DNA of 56,933 bases from a virus: positions 1 through 56,933 of the IMG/VR virus record IMGVR_UViG_3300027788_000013. The stretch is one strand, 5' to 3'. The position numbers and the translations under genes are program-made. The notes beneath the pieces are model-generated. The model made no database searches, was not told the origin of the DNA, and worked only from the letters and a program-made list of their open reading frames with translations. Shown here one piece after another: positions 22,148-31,662 of this stretch; within the stretch, counting starts at the first letter, position 1; each line of letters begins with the position of its first letter.

Positions 22148-23324
22148 ATGTTCTAGTATTACCGTAATGAATTACTTTATGTCTATTAGATTTGTATTCT
22201 CTCCACGGATCAACTACAACACTATCGTCATTTAACGATACATACAGCTCAGGATGAGACATAAGAACAACAGCACTGTATGTTCTATTGTTTGGTTCAA
22301 ATGCTAACGGATCAATTTGAATTGGCGGAAATCCTGCTTCGTTACAATAATGTCCTACTAGTAGTGCATAACTGCCATCAACATACGGAACTCCAGGCTT
22401 ATAAGCAATACCGTTAAGTAAGATAGGAAGATCGTACTGCGTAGCGTTGTCAATTAATACCTGTGCCATATTCTTTGCTTGTATTTCTCTAGCATTCATA
22501 ATAGCATCAAAAATATCATAGCCCAAATCTAATTTGTCTGCCATGTAGCGCAGTGCAATATTGTCACGTGGATGACATCCACCGCCATCGCCTAGTCCTG
22601 CTTTCATATAACTAGGTCCCATAATACGTTGTGTACTGTTAGCTAACGCATCTGTAACAACATCTACATTAATGTGTCCTTGCTTTTCAGCAACATCTTG
22701 AATCATATTAACAAGTCCAAGTTTCGTGCTAATAAATGTATTATAAAAAACTTTGATACACTCGCATTCATCCCAGGTGCCAATTTCGTATCTTGGATTG
22801 TTTTCCATAATTGTTTTATAGAAGTCTACAAGTTGTTTGGCATCACCGGTTTCACTACCATCTTCTGTACCAATCATTACCATCTCTGGATTGACCATGT
22901 CGTGTGCAACAGTACCCATTGCAATTAAGTATGGGTTGTATACAAACCGTGTGTTATGTATTAAAGGTACAAATTCTTCTCTTGTTGTTCCTGGTAGTAC
23001 TGTGCTAATAAGGACTAGTAATTGGTCTTTGCTCATATTAGCGTTTGCTTCTTTTAGTACATCTATTACAATGTCATAACTAAAATCTTTAGGTTCCAAA
23101 TGTGCTGTTGGTGCTCTACCATCATATGAAGGATCATGAGGTGTAGGTACTGCTACAAAAACAATATCTCGATCTTTAACCATTGTTGATATTGACGAAT
23201 GTACTGTTACTAAATTACTTGTAACTTCTCTAGTATCATATCCAGAAACGTTATGTCCTTTTTGAGCAATAGCTTCAGCGCATGGTAACCCCAATTTGCC
23301 TAGTCCTATGAATCCAATTTTCAT
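22146..23324 (-). CDS. UDP-glucose/GDP-mannose dehydrogenase family protein
   Basis: This 392-residue protein starts at the ATG giving MKIGFIGLGKLGLP, behind AAAGGAAAAA; an earlier in-frame ATG at 23342 has no good site. It has a Rossmann NAD motif at the N-terminus, a central ECIKVFYNTFISTKLGLVN, and the catalytic Cys250 in DGGGCHPRD (the family's GGSCFPKD loop). Such enzymes oxidise a UDP- or GDP-sugar to its uronic acid. The donor is unknown. It is the last gene of the minus-strand sugar island and is separated from the others by a 143-base gap. Confidence 0.85.
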   Translation of the reverse strand: MKIGFIGLGKLGLPCAEAIAQKGHNVSGYDTREVTSNLVTVHSSISTMVKDRDIVFVAVPTPHDPSYDGRAPTAHLEPKDFSYDIVIDVLKEANANMSKDQLLVLISTVLPGTTREEFVPLIHNTRFVYNPYLIAMGTVAHDMVNPEMVMIGTEDGSETGDAKQLVDFYKTIMENNPRYEIGTWDECECIKVFYNTFISTKLGLVNMIQDVAEKQGHINVDVVTDALANSTQRIMGPSYMKAGLGDGGGCHPRDNIALRYMADKLDLGYDIFDAIMNAREIQAKNMAQVLIDNATQYDLPILLNGIAYKPGVPYVDGSYALLVGHYCNEAGFPPIQIDPLAFEPNNRTYSAVVLMSHPELYVSLNDDSVVVDPWREYKSNRHKVIHYGNTRT

Positions 23325-23467
23325 TACATTTTTCCTTTTCAAATAACTGTATATATTTACAAAATATACTTAAAAGACCGTTTAAGCCTGGTTTTAAGCA
23401 GAGAGCGTTAAGTGTTAGTAGTACATGTTAAACACGCTGTATGACGCTTAAAATACGTCTTAGGCAC
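23325..23467. other. Intergenic region with TTAAG boxes
   Basis: This 143-base gap holds TTAAG at 23382, 23394 and 23408 and CTTAA at 23369 and 23447, two of them about 12 bases apart. It probably carries the promoter and operator of the dehydrogenase gene. No open frame was supported in it. Confidence 0.4.
23354..23359 (-). promoter_or_regulatory. Possible late-type TAAATA promoter
   Basis: On the minus strand TAAATA is followed by a 29-base leader with AAAGGA before the dehydrogenase ATG at 23324. The match is partial. The same gap holds five TTAAG or CTTAA boxes (see findings). Confidence 0.35.
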
Positions 23468-24613
23468 CTAATTCATAGGCTTTATAAGCTGTTGTCTACG
23501 GTATAATACCTTGTAATTATGCTCTGCAATTGGCCGTACTTTGGACATCCATTCTCGCCATTCAATTTTATTTAATTTGCATATTCGTTCAATTTCATCT
23601 ACAATAGCAATAGCTCTATCACCATGATCTTCTATCGAATCGTAATGCTCGTTAATGTGCGGAGCAAACGTTTTATATCCTAATTTTTTAAGATACTGTA
23701 ACGTATTTGGTGAACCTACAAGTATAAACGGATGACCCATAGCAATAGTTTTAAATATTTTTTCGCTTAGAAATGGCACGTTTTCATAAAATGTAGTTTC
23801 ACTAACTACACTAAAAAATGTTTCTTGATAGTAAGATTCAATTGAAGGTTGGTGTTCTGCTCTATTAGTAACTAAATCTTTCTCATCAAGATACATAGGA
23901 GGCAACTGCTGCACTCCTTCAGATCTTTTTAATATCTTAGTAATTTCTTTGTGGCCATAATGTTTTTTACTTAACCAATTCCATATTTGTTTCCACTCTC
24001 TACGATCATCTGATGGTGCTAGGCTAACATACCCTTCATCTAATAATCCTCTATCATATAGCATTGTAACTAATAAAGGACGATGCAATCTCCATCTTCT
24101 ATTTAAATTAAGAAACTTTTTAGTATACTTACGTTTCTTTTCTAACGTTGGTAGAGCGTTTCGTTGTCGTATAGTATCTTTACCGGTTGTTTCAAACAAG
24201 CTATACCACATAATTTTAATTTGTTCAGCATTATTCTTTTTACAATAGCTTAGTGTATAGCGTAACATAGTTGGCACACCTGACAAGAATACAACTTGAC
24301 TTGCTGGAATGTTGTACTTATTAACTATGTGTTTGTATATTGCATCTACACTTTCGTAGAAGTATTCTAACGAGTTATCTAACACCAAATATATATTGTT
24401 AATCTGCAATTCATGAATAGTGTGTTGATCTAAAATAGTATCTAACGGATAACATTCAAAACTGTTTGGGCCAGAAAATTGTATATACACGTAATCTAAG
24501 TTAAGTTTTAGTTTTGCATTTTCAGCAGGATTACTATCCATCGGAATCTTATTAGGATTATTTGAATTGTATGTTTGTAGATAAAATAAATCTTTAGAAT
24601 TTAAACAGGCCAT
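23468..24613 (-). CDS. Glycosyltransferase-like protein (exostosin-type C-terminus), copy 1
   Basis: This 381-residue protein has FLNLNRRWRLHRPLLV in the middle and, in the C-terminal part, VVSETTFYENVPFLSEKIFK then GHPFILVGSPNTLQYLKKLG. That second pattern resembles nucleotide-sugar binding regions of exostosin- or fucosyltransferase-like enzymes (TEKIxK, then a hydrophobic G-P-F-I stretch). The same arrangement recurs in the protein at 25376-26617. No classical DxD was seen. Its ATG overlaps the stop of the SGNH gene by one base. Confidence 0.6.
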   Translation of the reverse strand: MACLNSKDLFYLQTYNSNNPNKIPMDSNPAENAKLKLNLDYVYIQFSGPNSFECYPLDTILDQHTIHELQINNIYLVLDNSLEYFYESVDAIYKHIVNKYNIPASQVVFLSGVPTMLRYTLSYCKKNNAEQIKIMWYSLFETTGKDTIRQRNALPTLEKKRKYTKKFLNLNRRWRLHRPLLVTMLYDRGLLDEGYVSLAPSDDRREWKQIWNWLSKKHYGHKEITKILKRSEGVQQLPPMYLDEKDLVTNRAEHQPSIESYYQETFFSVVSETTFYENVPFLSEKIFKTIAMGHPFILVGSPNTLQYLKKLGYKTFAPHINEHYDSIEDHGDRAIAIVDEIERICKLNKIEWREWMSKVRPIAEHNYKVLYRRQQLIKPMN

Positions 24614-25389
24614 TATAATCTACTTTGCTTGTTATTGTGTTCATTCCACCAAGTTTCTAAGTCTTTAAAAGATTTTGCTTCACGCACTTTCATTTCAGAT
24701 TGATGTGCATATTCTGTCATGTTAGAAGTAACACGATGAGTAGGTAGCATTTTTTCTATGTATTTTACATGTCCTTTAGGTGTAGGATGATAGTCAGCAG
24801 TCTGACTATGTTTTCCGTGTCCTTTAATTGGAGTTACTGGCCATTGGCCATGATAGATAGTATCAACTATACTAGGCTTTAAATCAGCAATAGTGTGTTT
24901 ATATAGTTCTTGAATGTCAGTGTCTGGCTTTGATTGCTTATATTGATCTGCAGGAACTATAGGTAATTTTGTCATAGTCCACATATGAAAATTTGTATTA
25001 ATAGCTTTCATAGCTTGTCTAGTAGATTCAATTAATGCAAGATCTCGTAGTAAATAAAATCTAGCATCATACCATTTGTCAACCCACTCGGCACTATAAA
25101 AATTTTGAGATGTAATGTTACCAGGAGTTATCCAAGTATTGTCAAGGTACCTATCTTCTCTTGATATTGAACTCCACATTACAATTACAAGATCATCTTT
25201 ATTAAATTCATAACGTAAATTTGCTTCAGTTATACTATTAGCAATAAACAAATTGCCTGCGCCGCTTTGTGCAAAATTATAAGTAGAAGGAATTTCTTGT
25301 TTAATTATATCTGACCAAGTTGGCCATCTATATCTAGTTATGCTACACCCAAATGTAAAGCAACGTTTATAATCACTAAAGTTTTTCAA
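24613..25389 (-). CDS. SGNH-hydrolase-like protein
   Basis: This 258-residue protein shows block I as FTFGCSITRY with the candidate nucleophile Ser16, a GAGN segment at 43-46 for block III, and block V as DYHPTPKGH (Asp199, His201). These form the Ser-His-Asp system of SGNH hydrolases, which remove acetyl or other acyl groups from sugars or lipids. Position between two glycosyltransferase-like genes suggests deacetylation or acylation control of a glycan. It overlaps the upstream gene by 14 bases. Confidence 0.7.
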   Translation of the reverse strand: MKNFSDYKRCFTFGCSITRYRWPTWSDIIKQEIPSTYNFAQSGAGNLFIANSITEANLRYEFNKDDLVIVMWSSISREDRYLDNTWITPGNITSQNFYSAEWVDKWYDARFYLLRDLALIESTRQAMKAINTNFHMWTMTKLPIVPADQYKQSKPDTDIQELYKHTIADLKPSIVDTIYHGQWPVTPIKGHGKHSQTADYHPTPKGHVKYIEKMLPTHRVTSNMTEYAHQSEMKVREAKSFKDLETWWNEHNNKQSRL

Positions 25390-26617
25390 AGTATTTCTCC
25401 GCTGAATCAGTACAAGCTACAATAGCATCTGTATAAAAGTCTTTCATTCTTGCATGGGTAAAGTTGTGTTGAACAGCAGGAAATGCTTTTAGCAATCTGT
25501 TTACTTTTGTTTGTTTACTAAGACCAATCCATTCAATTAAATTTTGTTGTACAGTACGAAATCGCTCAATCGGGTCAACTATTAAATCATAGGGCTTACT
25601 AAACAAATTAAAATCTGTTCTAAACCCTAAAGATCGCAATCCTGCAAGTGTTCCTCTAGATCCAAGAACTATAAACGGATGTCCCATTGTAATAGGTTTG
25701 AATAATTTTTCAGTTAAAAATACGCTATTATCAAAATAAATTGTTTCAGTTACTACTGTTAACAGTGTATCAGAATATACTGTTGCGTTATACGAGTTTG
25801 CTGCATTGTTTGTGCTCCAGTCTCCGTCTATAAACCTAGGAGTAAACTCATGATGTCTTGCGTAGTTTTCTTTGCCTATTAATTCTTCAGCTCTTAGATC
25901 CTCGCCTTCTTTTACTTCGTTGCAACTTACAATACCTTCGTCAAGTAGGCCTTTAATTCCTAAGTCTGTTACATGTGCAGCTCTGTGAGGTCTATGCACT
26001 CTATTAAGACTGTTAAACGATTTAGCATTGTCTACATACATAGCAGCTTGGATTAGAGGCTTATAAGGTAAATTTCCGTCTAAGAATATTTTTAAAAAGT
26101 GATTAGAATATGCTACTTCAAACATTCTCACACTTCCACTAGTTTCTAACCATTCTTCGTAGTGCTGTACTACTAGCTGACTACCTTGCATAATATAGAC
26201 TGACAGTGGCGGCAATCCCCTTGCAATTGCTGATTTAGTAATTGCTGCAAACCCGTCACCGAGTGCTTTATGCTGAAACGGACCGCCTTCTTTATCAGCA
26301 CCTATTACTAGTCTAAGTTTGCCTCTCTTAACATAATCAACTATATGTTCAGGTAAGTTAGTAAAAATATCAGTTGGGCCGTTATGCACACTTGACAACC
26401 CAGTCCACCAACAAGGATCACCATTAACGTCAATATAATATATGCCAGGGGTGTGTTCGCAATTAACTAATTCTGAAACAGGTCTTTTCATTTTACGCAA
26501 AGTCTGTTTAATAACTGTACCGTTAGACGTTAAGTAAAAATCTGTTTTAGGAGTAGTTGATAGATAATCTAAATTTGAAGTTTCTTCGTCAAGAGTATCA
26601 AAGTAAAAATGCATCAT
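25376..26617 (-). CDS. Glycosyltransferase-like protein (exostosin-type C-terminus), copy 2
   Basis: This 413-residue protein is a paralogue of the protein at 23468: FNSLNRVHRPHRAAHV followed by GLLDEGIVS, and VVTETIYFDNSVFLTEKLFK followed by TMGHPFIVLGSRGTL. The N-terminal part is different and longer. It starts in an ATGA overlap with the radical SAM gene. The substrate is unknown. Confidence 0.6.
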   Translation of the reverse strand: MMHFYFDTLDEETSNLDYLSTTPKTDFYLTSNGTVIKQTLRKMKRPVSELVNCEHTPGIYYIDVNGDPCWWTGLSSVHNGPTDIFTNLPEHIVDYVKRGKLRLVIGADKEGGPFQHKALGDGFAAITKSAIARGLPPLSVYIMQGSQLVVQHYEEWLETSGSVRMFEVAYSNHFLKIFLDGNLPYKPLIQAAMYVDNAKSFNSLNRVHRPHRAAHVTDLGIKGLLDEGIVSCNEVKEGEDLRAEELIGKENYARHHEFTPRFIDGDWSTNNAANSYNATVYSDTLLTVVTETIYFDNSVFLTEKLFKPITMGHPFIVLGSRGTLAGLRSLGFRTDFNLFSKPYDLIVDPIERFRTVQQNLIEWIGLSKQTKVNRLLKAFPAVQHNFTHARMKDFYTDAIVACTDSAEKYFEKL

Positions 26618-27792
26618 TGAAATAATCCTACTAGTTCTGGAAATGTTTTATTAAAATTTTCATTTCTTATTATATCATAGTGTTCTGTTTTTTGTAAAAA
26701 CGTACTTACAAGGTTTGGTTTGTATGTAGCAGATGTTAACCCGTTAATTACAGGTTGCAAGTTTACATTTTTCTGTTCGTTGTTAAACTCTAATAATTTT
26801 TCTACAGTTTGTTTTTTAAATTCTTCTGGTAATACATCAAAGCTATAAAAGTCAGGATTTAAAATATTATAAAAGAGCGGATCATAATTATCATTAACAA
26901 GCTCGTTATCAACAAGGTAATGCATAAATTCTGGTAGTGTAGAAACATTAAACAACGATACTACAGTGTTAGTTTGTAAACTAATATGTGGAGTTTCAGT
27001 ACGTATCTTTCTCATATTAGTTTCTACATTTTTCCAATCAGTACCGTTTCTAATATATTCAGCACGACTACCGTAATGATCTAAACTTGCGCCAATATAA
27101 ACATTACTAAACTGTTTCCACAAATCTAATATATTTTTATTTTTATACTTTAATACAGAAACATTAGTGTTGTAACGTAGCTTTACATCAGTTCTGTTAT
27201 GCTTAATAAGATATTCTAAAATGTCATAATGTTTATCTGTTAGTAACGGTTCGCCACCTGCAAAATAAAATTCTTCTATAGTATCAAAGTGTGGCAAAAA
27301 CTGATTGTATAGATTGTCATTAGAAGTTCCGCCTGCAAAGGTAAACACATTTTTCTTACCTTCTTCTTTTGCCCAACTAGATGAATATGTGCCGCTGCAT
27401 GAACGACATTTGTAATTACAGATGTTACTCCATCTAATGTCTAAATACCTTAATTTATAATCATCAAGTGATCCGTCATCATTTGTGTTGGTTAGTGCAT
27501 TAGGAATATATTTTTCAAATTGTAAATTTGATGATTTTCTAAAACTATCATTGTTGTCAGCTTCGTCACGATAACATGCCAAACACTCTTTGCAACTTTT
27601 TCCTTGCAGCATGTTCTTACGCATAGTCTTAAACTTATCATTATTAAACGTTTGTTCTAATGTAGAGTTTTGAATATTGCCCATCGGCAATCGATAATCG
27701 CCTACACAGCAAGGTAACACGTTACCATCAGGGTTGGCATACACATGTACCCAAGGCAATATGCAAAATGTTTTAGACGCCGGCGCAGTCAA
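26614..27792 (-). CDS. Radical SAM protein, twitch/SPASM-like N-terminus, copy 1
   Basis: This 392-residue protein has a radical SAM CxxxCxxC at Cys125, Cys129 and Cys132 (SNICNYKCRSC) and a GGEP motif. The first 80 residues hold six further cysteines (10, 28, 29, 67, 70, 73) in a SPASM/twitch-like pattern, probably ligating an auxiliary cluster. Substrate is unknown; family members modify peptides or sugars. Start is TTG 27792 behind GAGGAG, since no ATG fits. Overlap with the upstream gene is 20 bases. Confidence 0.8.
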   Translation of the reverse strand: MTAPASKTFCILPWVHVYANPDGNVLPCCVGDYRLPMGNIQNSTLEQTFNNDKFKTMRKNMLQGKSCKECLACYRDEADNNDSFRKSSNLQFEKYIPNALTNTNDDGSLDDYKLRYLDIRWSNICNYKCRSCSGTYSSSWAKEEGKKNVFTFAGGTSNDNLYNQFLPHFDTIEEFYFAGGEPLLTDKHYDILEYLIKHNRTDVKLRYNTNVSVLKYKNKNILDLWKQFSNVYIGASLDHYGSRAEYIRNGTDWKNVETNMRKIRTETPHISLQTNTVVSLFNVSTLPEFMHYLVDNELVNDNYDPLFYNILNPDFYSFDVLPEEFKKQTVEKLLEFNNEQKNVNLQPVINGLTSATYKPNLVSTFLQKTEHYDIIRNENFNKTFPELVGLFQ

Positions 27793-29140
27793 AGTAAAAC
27801 TCCTCTAACTCCGGGAATGTTTCTACAAAGTTTACATTACGTCTACGATCGTATTCAGTAAACCATTGATAAAAATCTCTGCGGCCTTCTGTCAATTTTT
27901 CAACAGTATAATGTGTACTTTCCATATAGTCAACAACACGACGGAATTTTTCATATTCTAATTCACTAAACTTGTGTCTATCTTTATCATCTTGGTGATC
28001 AACAATATACTGTAAGTGCTGTTTCATGTAAGGCATAAATTTGTCTTTAGGCAAAATATTCATGTCGTACTGCAACGGCTCTTTTAAATATGGTGAGTCG
28101 AATCTAATACGCTGCCATTTAGTTTGATCATCACTGTTATACTTTACACGCCATTCTAGAATCTTTTCTAACAGTTTACTAAAATTAGTTACTGTTAGTA
28201 TGTTAAATGTAATCATAAATGTTAATGGCATATTGGTCTTAGTCATGTAGGTATCTAGGTTCTTTTCCCATAACTCCAAGTCTAGTCCTGTTCTAATATA
28301 CTCTGCTTGTTTACCCCAAGTGTCCATACTTGTAAATATTTTAAAGTCTTTAATACAGCCTTTGCTTACTAGACTGTTTACTTTATCAGTAAAACGTTCA
28401 ATAAGAATTGGCTTAACACCTAAGTTAGTGTTAATATTAAGTTCTAAATTAGGACATGGGTTCTTTTCTAACTCGTCAAACATACGCCATGTGCTTTGCT
28501 GTAGTAAAGGCTCGCCTCCAGTAATACGCAAAATAGTTAATGTCTTACGTAGTTCAGGCCACCATTCCCACCATGCTTTTACATAAGGATTGGTTTCTTC
28601 GTCTTTATGTATTTCAAACCAATCAATATCATTCCTATGATTCTTAACCATACTGTAAGGACCATTTTGTTCAATCTCTTTATAATATGCACTACTATGC
28701 TTAGGATGGCAATAACCGCATTTAAAATTACACTCATTACCAAAACTAACTTCTACATATTGCGGATTAACGTTTGCCATAGGATCTTCTTTAATAGCAT
28801 CAAAACGTTCTGGTGTATAGATACTTGCATTACGTTCTTTACGGTCACTAATATAGTCTTTGCCCATACATTCAACATTCCAGCAGTATTGACAACCACT
28901 TGGCTTTTCACCGTTCATCATTGCTTGACGTTCGGATTTCTTTTGTTTTGTATTATGTAATGCACTAGGATTATCTTTTAATTCTTCTAATGGGATCTTG
29001 TGGGGAGCAGGATGATAACAACTGTGTGTTTCACCTGTGCCTAAATATATAGTTGTGTGGTGCCATTTAGCCATACAAAACGTAGGACTTAATGCGTCCA
29101 TAATAGGTATAAACTGTTCTATTCTATCTTTATCTTGCAT
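27773..29140 (-). CDS. Radical SAM protein, twitch/SPASM-like N-terminus, copy 2
   Basis: This 455-residue protein shows CNFKCGYC (Cys137, 141, 144) and ITGGEPLLQ. Additional cysteines at 22, 41, 83, 86 and 91 match the auxiliary-cluster region of copy 1, so the two are distant paralogues. I chose ATG 29140 (MQDKDRIEQF) because AGGAAC precedes it; an upstream in-frame ATG at 29170 would extend the overlap. It probably acts in the same pathway as the adjacent copy. The substrate is not evident. Confidence 0.78.
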   Translation of the reverse strand: MQDKDRIEQFIPIMDALSPTFCMAKWHHTTIYLGTGETHSCYHPAPHKIPLEELKDNPSALHNTKQKKSERQAMMNGEKPSGCQYCWNVECMGKDYISDRKERNASIYTPERFDAIKEDPMANVNPQYVEVSFGNECNFKCGYCHPKHSSAYYKEIEQNGPYSMVKNHRNDIDWFEIHKDEETNPYVKAWWEWWPELRKTLTILRITGGEPLLQQSTWRMFDELEKNPCPNLELNINTNLGVKPILIERFTDKVNSLVSKGCIKDFKIFTSMDTWGKQAEYIRTGLDLELWEKNLDTYMTKTNMPLTFMITFNILTVTNFSKLLEKILEWRVKYNSDDQTKWQRIRFDSPYLKEPLQYDMNILPKDKFMPYMKQHLQYIVDHQDDKDRHKFSELEYEKFRRVVDYMESTHYTVEKLTEGRRDFYQWFTEYDRRRNVNFVETFPELEEFYFDCAGV

Positions 29141-30764
29141 CAAATTGTTCCTGTAGCCAATTAAAATCATTTATTTTACGTAAATTGTCTGGCTTATTAC
29201 TATTTTCAATTCCGTACTTTCGGCCTGCAATTGCTCCTTCTACTGCAAACTTACCAAATGGTCTTTCGTATCCTTCAGTTGTCCAAACATCTAAGCGGTC
29301 ATCTGTTTCAGAATGTTCTTGTCTGTTAATGGCTCTACTAGCTAATTTACAACATTCTCTAAATGCACTTTTCCATGTACTATAAGGATCTGTATTGAAT
29401 ACACTAACGTTACTTACTTCTGGCATTGGTTTAAACTTGGAAGAAAGGCTTGTGGTCATATCTGTAGTTGTATCAGTTATATCTAGTACTGCTTGAGTTG
29501 GTAATAACTTTGTGCCGCCATACCCATATTCTAAGTCGTTAACAGGATTTTTACTTCTCCATACATGTACCATATCTTGATCCCAATACGGAACTGTGTA
29601 ATCAAATTTAAAATTAGATACTATTTGAGAATCACCATCTACTACCCAAAACATATTTGTACTACATAACCTTGCTGCTGCAATGTGTGCTTGATGAATT
29701 CCTTTTACACCATGTACACGTTTTAATTTTAGCTTAGGGTTAACTGATCTAATATGATCTTGCAGTTGTGCAAACGTTTTTTCTGCATTAGGTTCTTGGT
29801 AACTAATAAAAACAATGTCAAACAACTCTGGAGTACTTGAAATAACATTTACATCTTTTTTGTTTGTATAGAATCTAGAATTAAATTCACGCTCTGTAAC
29901 TGGACGCTCTTTTGAAAATAGTACAACACCGTCATAGTGAATTCCATTTAGAAATACGTGTGTAAGTTTTCTATGATAGCTATCATATTTAGGAATGTAA
30001 TAATCAAAATTAAAATTAACATTTAGATTAGTGTACACACCCCAAAACATATCAAGTTTGCAAGAAGATAATGCATTTACATAATCTTGATATGACTCTA
30101 ATTGATACATTTCAAACGGAGTAGGATTACTTACAATAATATCTATTTCTTTTTTGTTAATAAAAAACCTATGCTCAAACTCTCTTTTTGATACTACATT
30201 ATTTTTATGACAAATAAACACACCGTCATAGGTCGTTGCGTTTTTAAAAATATGTACAGTATCTTTTTCCCATGTTGGTACTTGATACGTAGGAAAATTT
30301 AAAACATTTACATCAGACGGAACTGCCCATATATAATCTGATGTGCTATTTTTCTGGCCTTCTAATAACTCTTCATACGTACTACATGCTACTATATTAT
30401 AATCAACAGGTGTACTTGCAACAACATCTATTTCTTTTTTGTTAGTAAAAAATCTGTATTTCCATTCGTTGCGAGAGATGTCTGTATTTTTTGGAAACAA
30501 ACAAATTCCGTCATAATGCATACCGTTTTTAAAAATATGAATGTATTGGTTATCCCATTCAGTAACTCTGTATGTTAGATCAAAACTATCTGCAACTTCT
30601 AAATAATCCCAAACTACCCAAAAGTTTTTTGTTAACGACTTATTGTTTACTACTGAAAAGCTATCACAGTTATCTATTTTTTGTGCGTTAGGAAATCGTG
30701 CTTTGAATTTACTCCAAGCACTATCATTTATTTTTCCAAGACTAACAAAAAAGATATCATACAT
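29130..30764 (-). CDS. Glycosyltransferase with three internal repeats
   Basis: This 544-residue protein has a C-terminal GT-A-like domain with VHGVKGIHQAHIAAAR and the DxD-type VVDGDSQ (Asp376, Asp378), paralogous to the protein at 30757. Before it are three copies of a roughly 95-residue unit ending in HIFKNGMHYDG (76-86), HIFKNATTYDG (171-181) and HVFLNGIHYDG (269-279), each followed by a FxNKKEIDVV-like strand. The repeats resemble the segment just after the DxD (VHVWRSKNPVND). They may be degenerate copies of part of the catalytic fold. Confidence 0.72.
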   Translation of the reverse strand: MYDIFFVSLGKINDSAWSKFKARFPNAQKIDNCDSFSVVNNKSLTKNFWVVWDYLEVADSFDLTYRVTEWDNQYIHIFKNGMHYDGICLFPKNTDISRNEWKYRFFTNKKEIDVVASTPVDYNIVACSTYEELLEGQKNSTSDYIWAVPSDVNVLNFPTYQVPTWEKDTVHIFKNATTYDGVFICHKNNVVSKREFEHRFFINKKEIDIIVSNPTPFEMYQLESYQDYVNALSSCKLDMFWGVYTNLNVNFNFDYYIPKYDSYHRKLTHVFLNGIHYDGVVLFSKERPVTEREFNSRFYTNKKDVNVISSTPELFDIVFISYQEPNAEKTFAQLQDHIRSVNPKLKLKRVHGVKGIHQAHIAAARLCSTNMFWVVDGDSQIVSNFKFDYTVPYWDQDMVHVWRSKNPVNDLEYGYGGTKLLPTQAVLDITDTTTDMTTSLSSKFKPMPEVSNVSVFNTDPYSTWKSAFRECCKLASRAINRQEHSETDDRLDVWTTEGYERPFGKFAVEGAIAGRKYGIENSNKPDNLRKINDFNWLQEQFDAR

Positions 30765-31662
30765 ATTTTTTACTGTAGTACGTTTGTCCTAAATTTAATG
30801 ACTCGTCATATAGTTCAAGCATATACTTACTTGTGTCTGGTTCTAGCCAAACCCAATCGAGTCCTAAGTTAACTTTAATTTCATTACCTAATCGTTTTAT
30901 TTCTTGTATACAGGCTTCATTATCTTGAGCATAGCATTCTGCTTTTTCTTTATAGATATCACCTAACAGTTCAAAGTCTCTAACTTCAATATGATCCCAA
31001 TCTGTACAGTTAGTCATATGTGTACCTTGTCTTGCACCAAGTATTGCCATTAACCCGTTTTCACAATGCGAACCTACAGTTGACCACATTCTAAGTCTGT
31101 GAATATTATGCCACCATATCCTATCTTTAATTTCCATAGGAGGAACTTTTAATCCATCAAACAATGTCATCTTGACACCTTCTCGAAACCCTGCACGCCA
31201 AGCATGATAGGGATTACTATTAATCTTTGTATCACTGTATGTAACTGGAAAATTACGATAGCCGGTCTCCCAACAAAAATCTACTTGGGCACGTTCGCTA
31301 TCTGCATGTTCATGTGTTTTCATATTTAAAACATGCTCAGTATTCCAAAGTTTTAATCCACCATTGCCGTATCTTAATCCGTTAATTGTGTTTTTTCCAC
31401 ACCAACTATATACTTGAATTTCTGCATTTGACATATCAAGATCAAGATTTAAAAATTCAGGATATATAATATTATCAGCATCAACAGTTATAAACCAATC
31501 AGTTTCGCTTTGTTTTGCTGCTGCTTTGTGTGCTGCATCGCTACCTTTTACACCATGTACACGCTTTGCCCACGGAACTTTATTACATAAATCTGCATAG
31601 TGTAAATCAGCAAACGGTTCATCGTAGCTTAAAAAGAATATGTCAAACTCGACTACTCGCAT
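30757..31662 (-). CDS. GT-A-like glycosyltransferase
   Basis: This 301-residue protein has DIFFLSYDEP at the N-terminus, KRVHGVKGSDAAHKAAAK, and the metal-binding DxD as ITVDADN (Asp61-Asp63), followed by WCGKNTINGLRYGNGG. It is a single-domain relative of the repeat-bearing protein downstream. The donor and acceptor sugars are unknown. It starts in tandem with the upstream gene (TAAATG) and overlaps the next by eight bases. Confidence 0.75.
   Translation of the reverse strand: MRVVEFDIFFLSYDEPFADLHYADLCNKVPWAKRVHGVKGSDAAHKAAAKQSETDWFITVDADNIIYPEFLNLDLDMSNAEIQVYSWCGKNTINGLRYGNGGLKLWNTEHVLNMKTHEHADSERAQVDFCWETGYRNFPVTYSDTKINSNPYHAWRAGFREGVKMTLFDGLKVPPMEIKDRIWWHNIHRLRMWSTVGSHCENGLMAILGARQGTHMTNCTDWDHIEVRDFELLGDIYKEKAECYAQDNEACIQEIKRLGNEIKVNLGLDWVWLEPDTSKYMLELYDESLNLGQTYYSKKYV

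Noticed and set aside
28320-28960. Plus-strand frames opposite a radical SAM gene
   Set aside because: The radical SAM motifs on the minus strand are unambiguous, and the frames look like shadows with no ribosome binding site.
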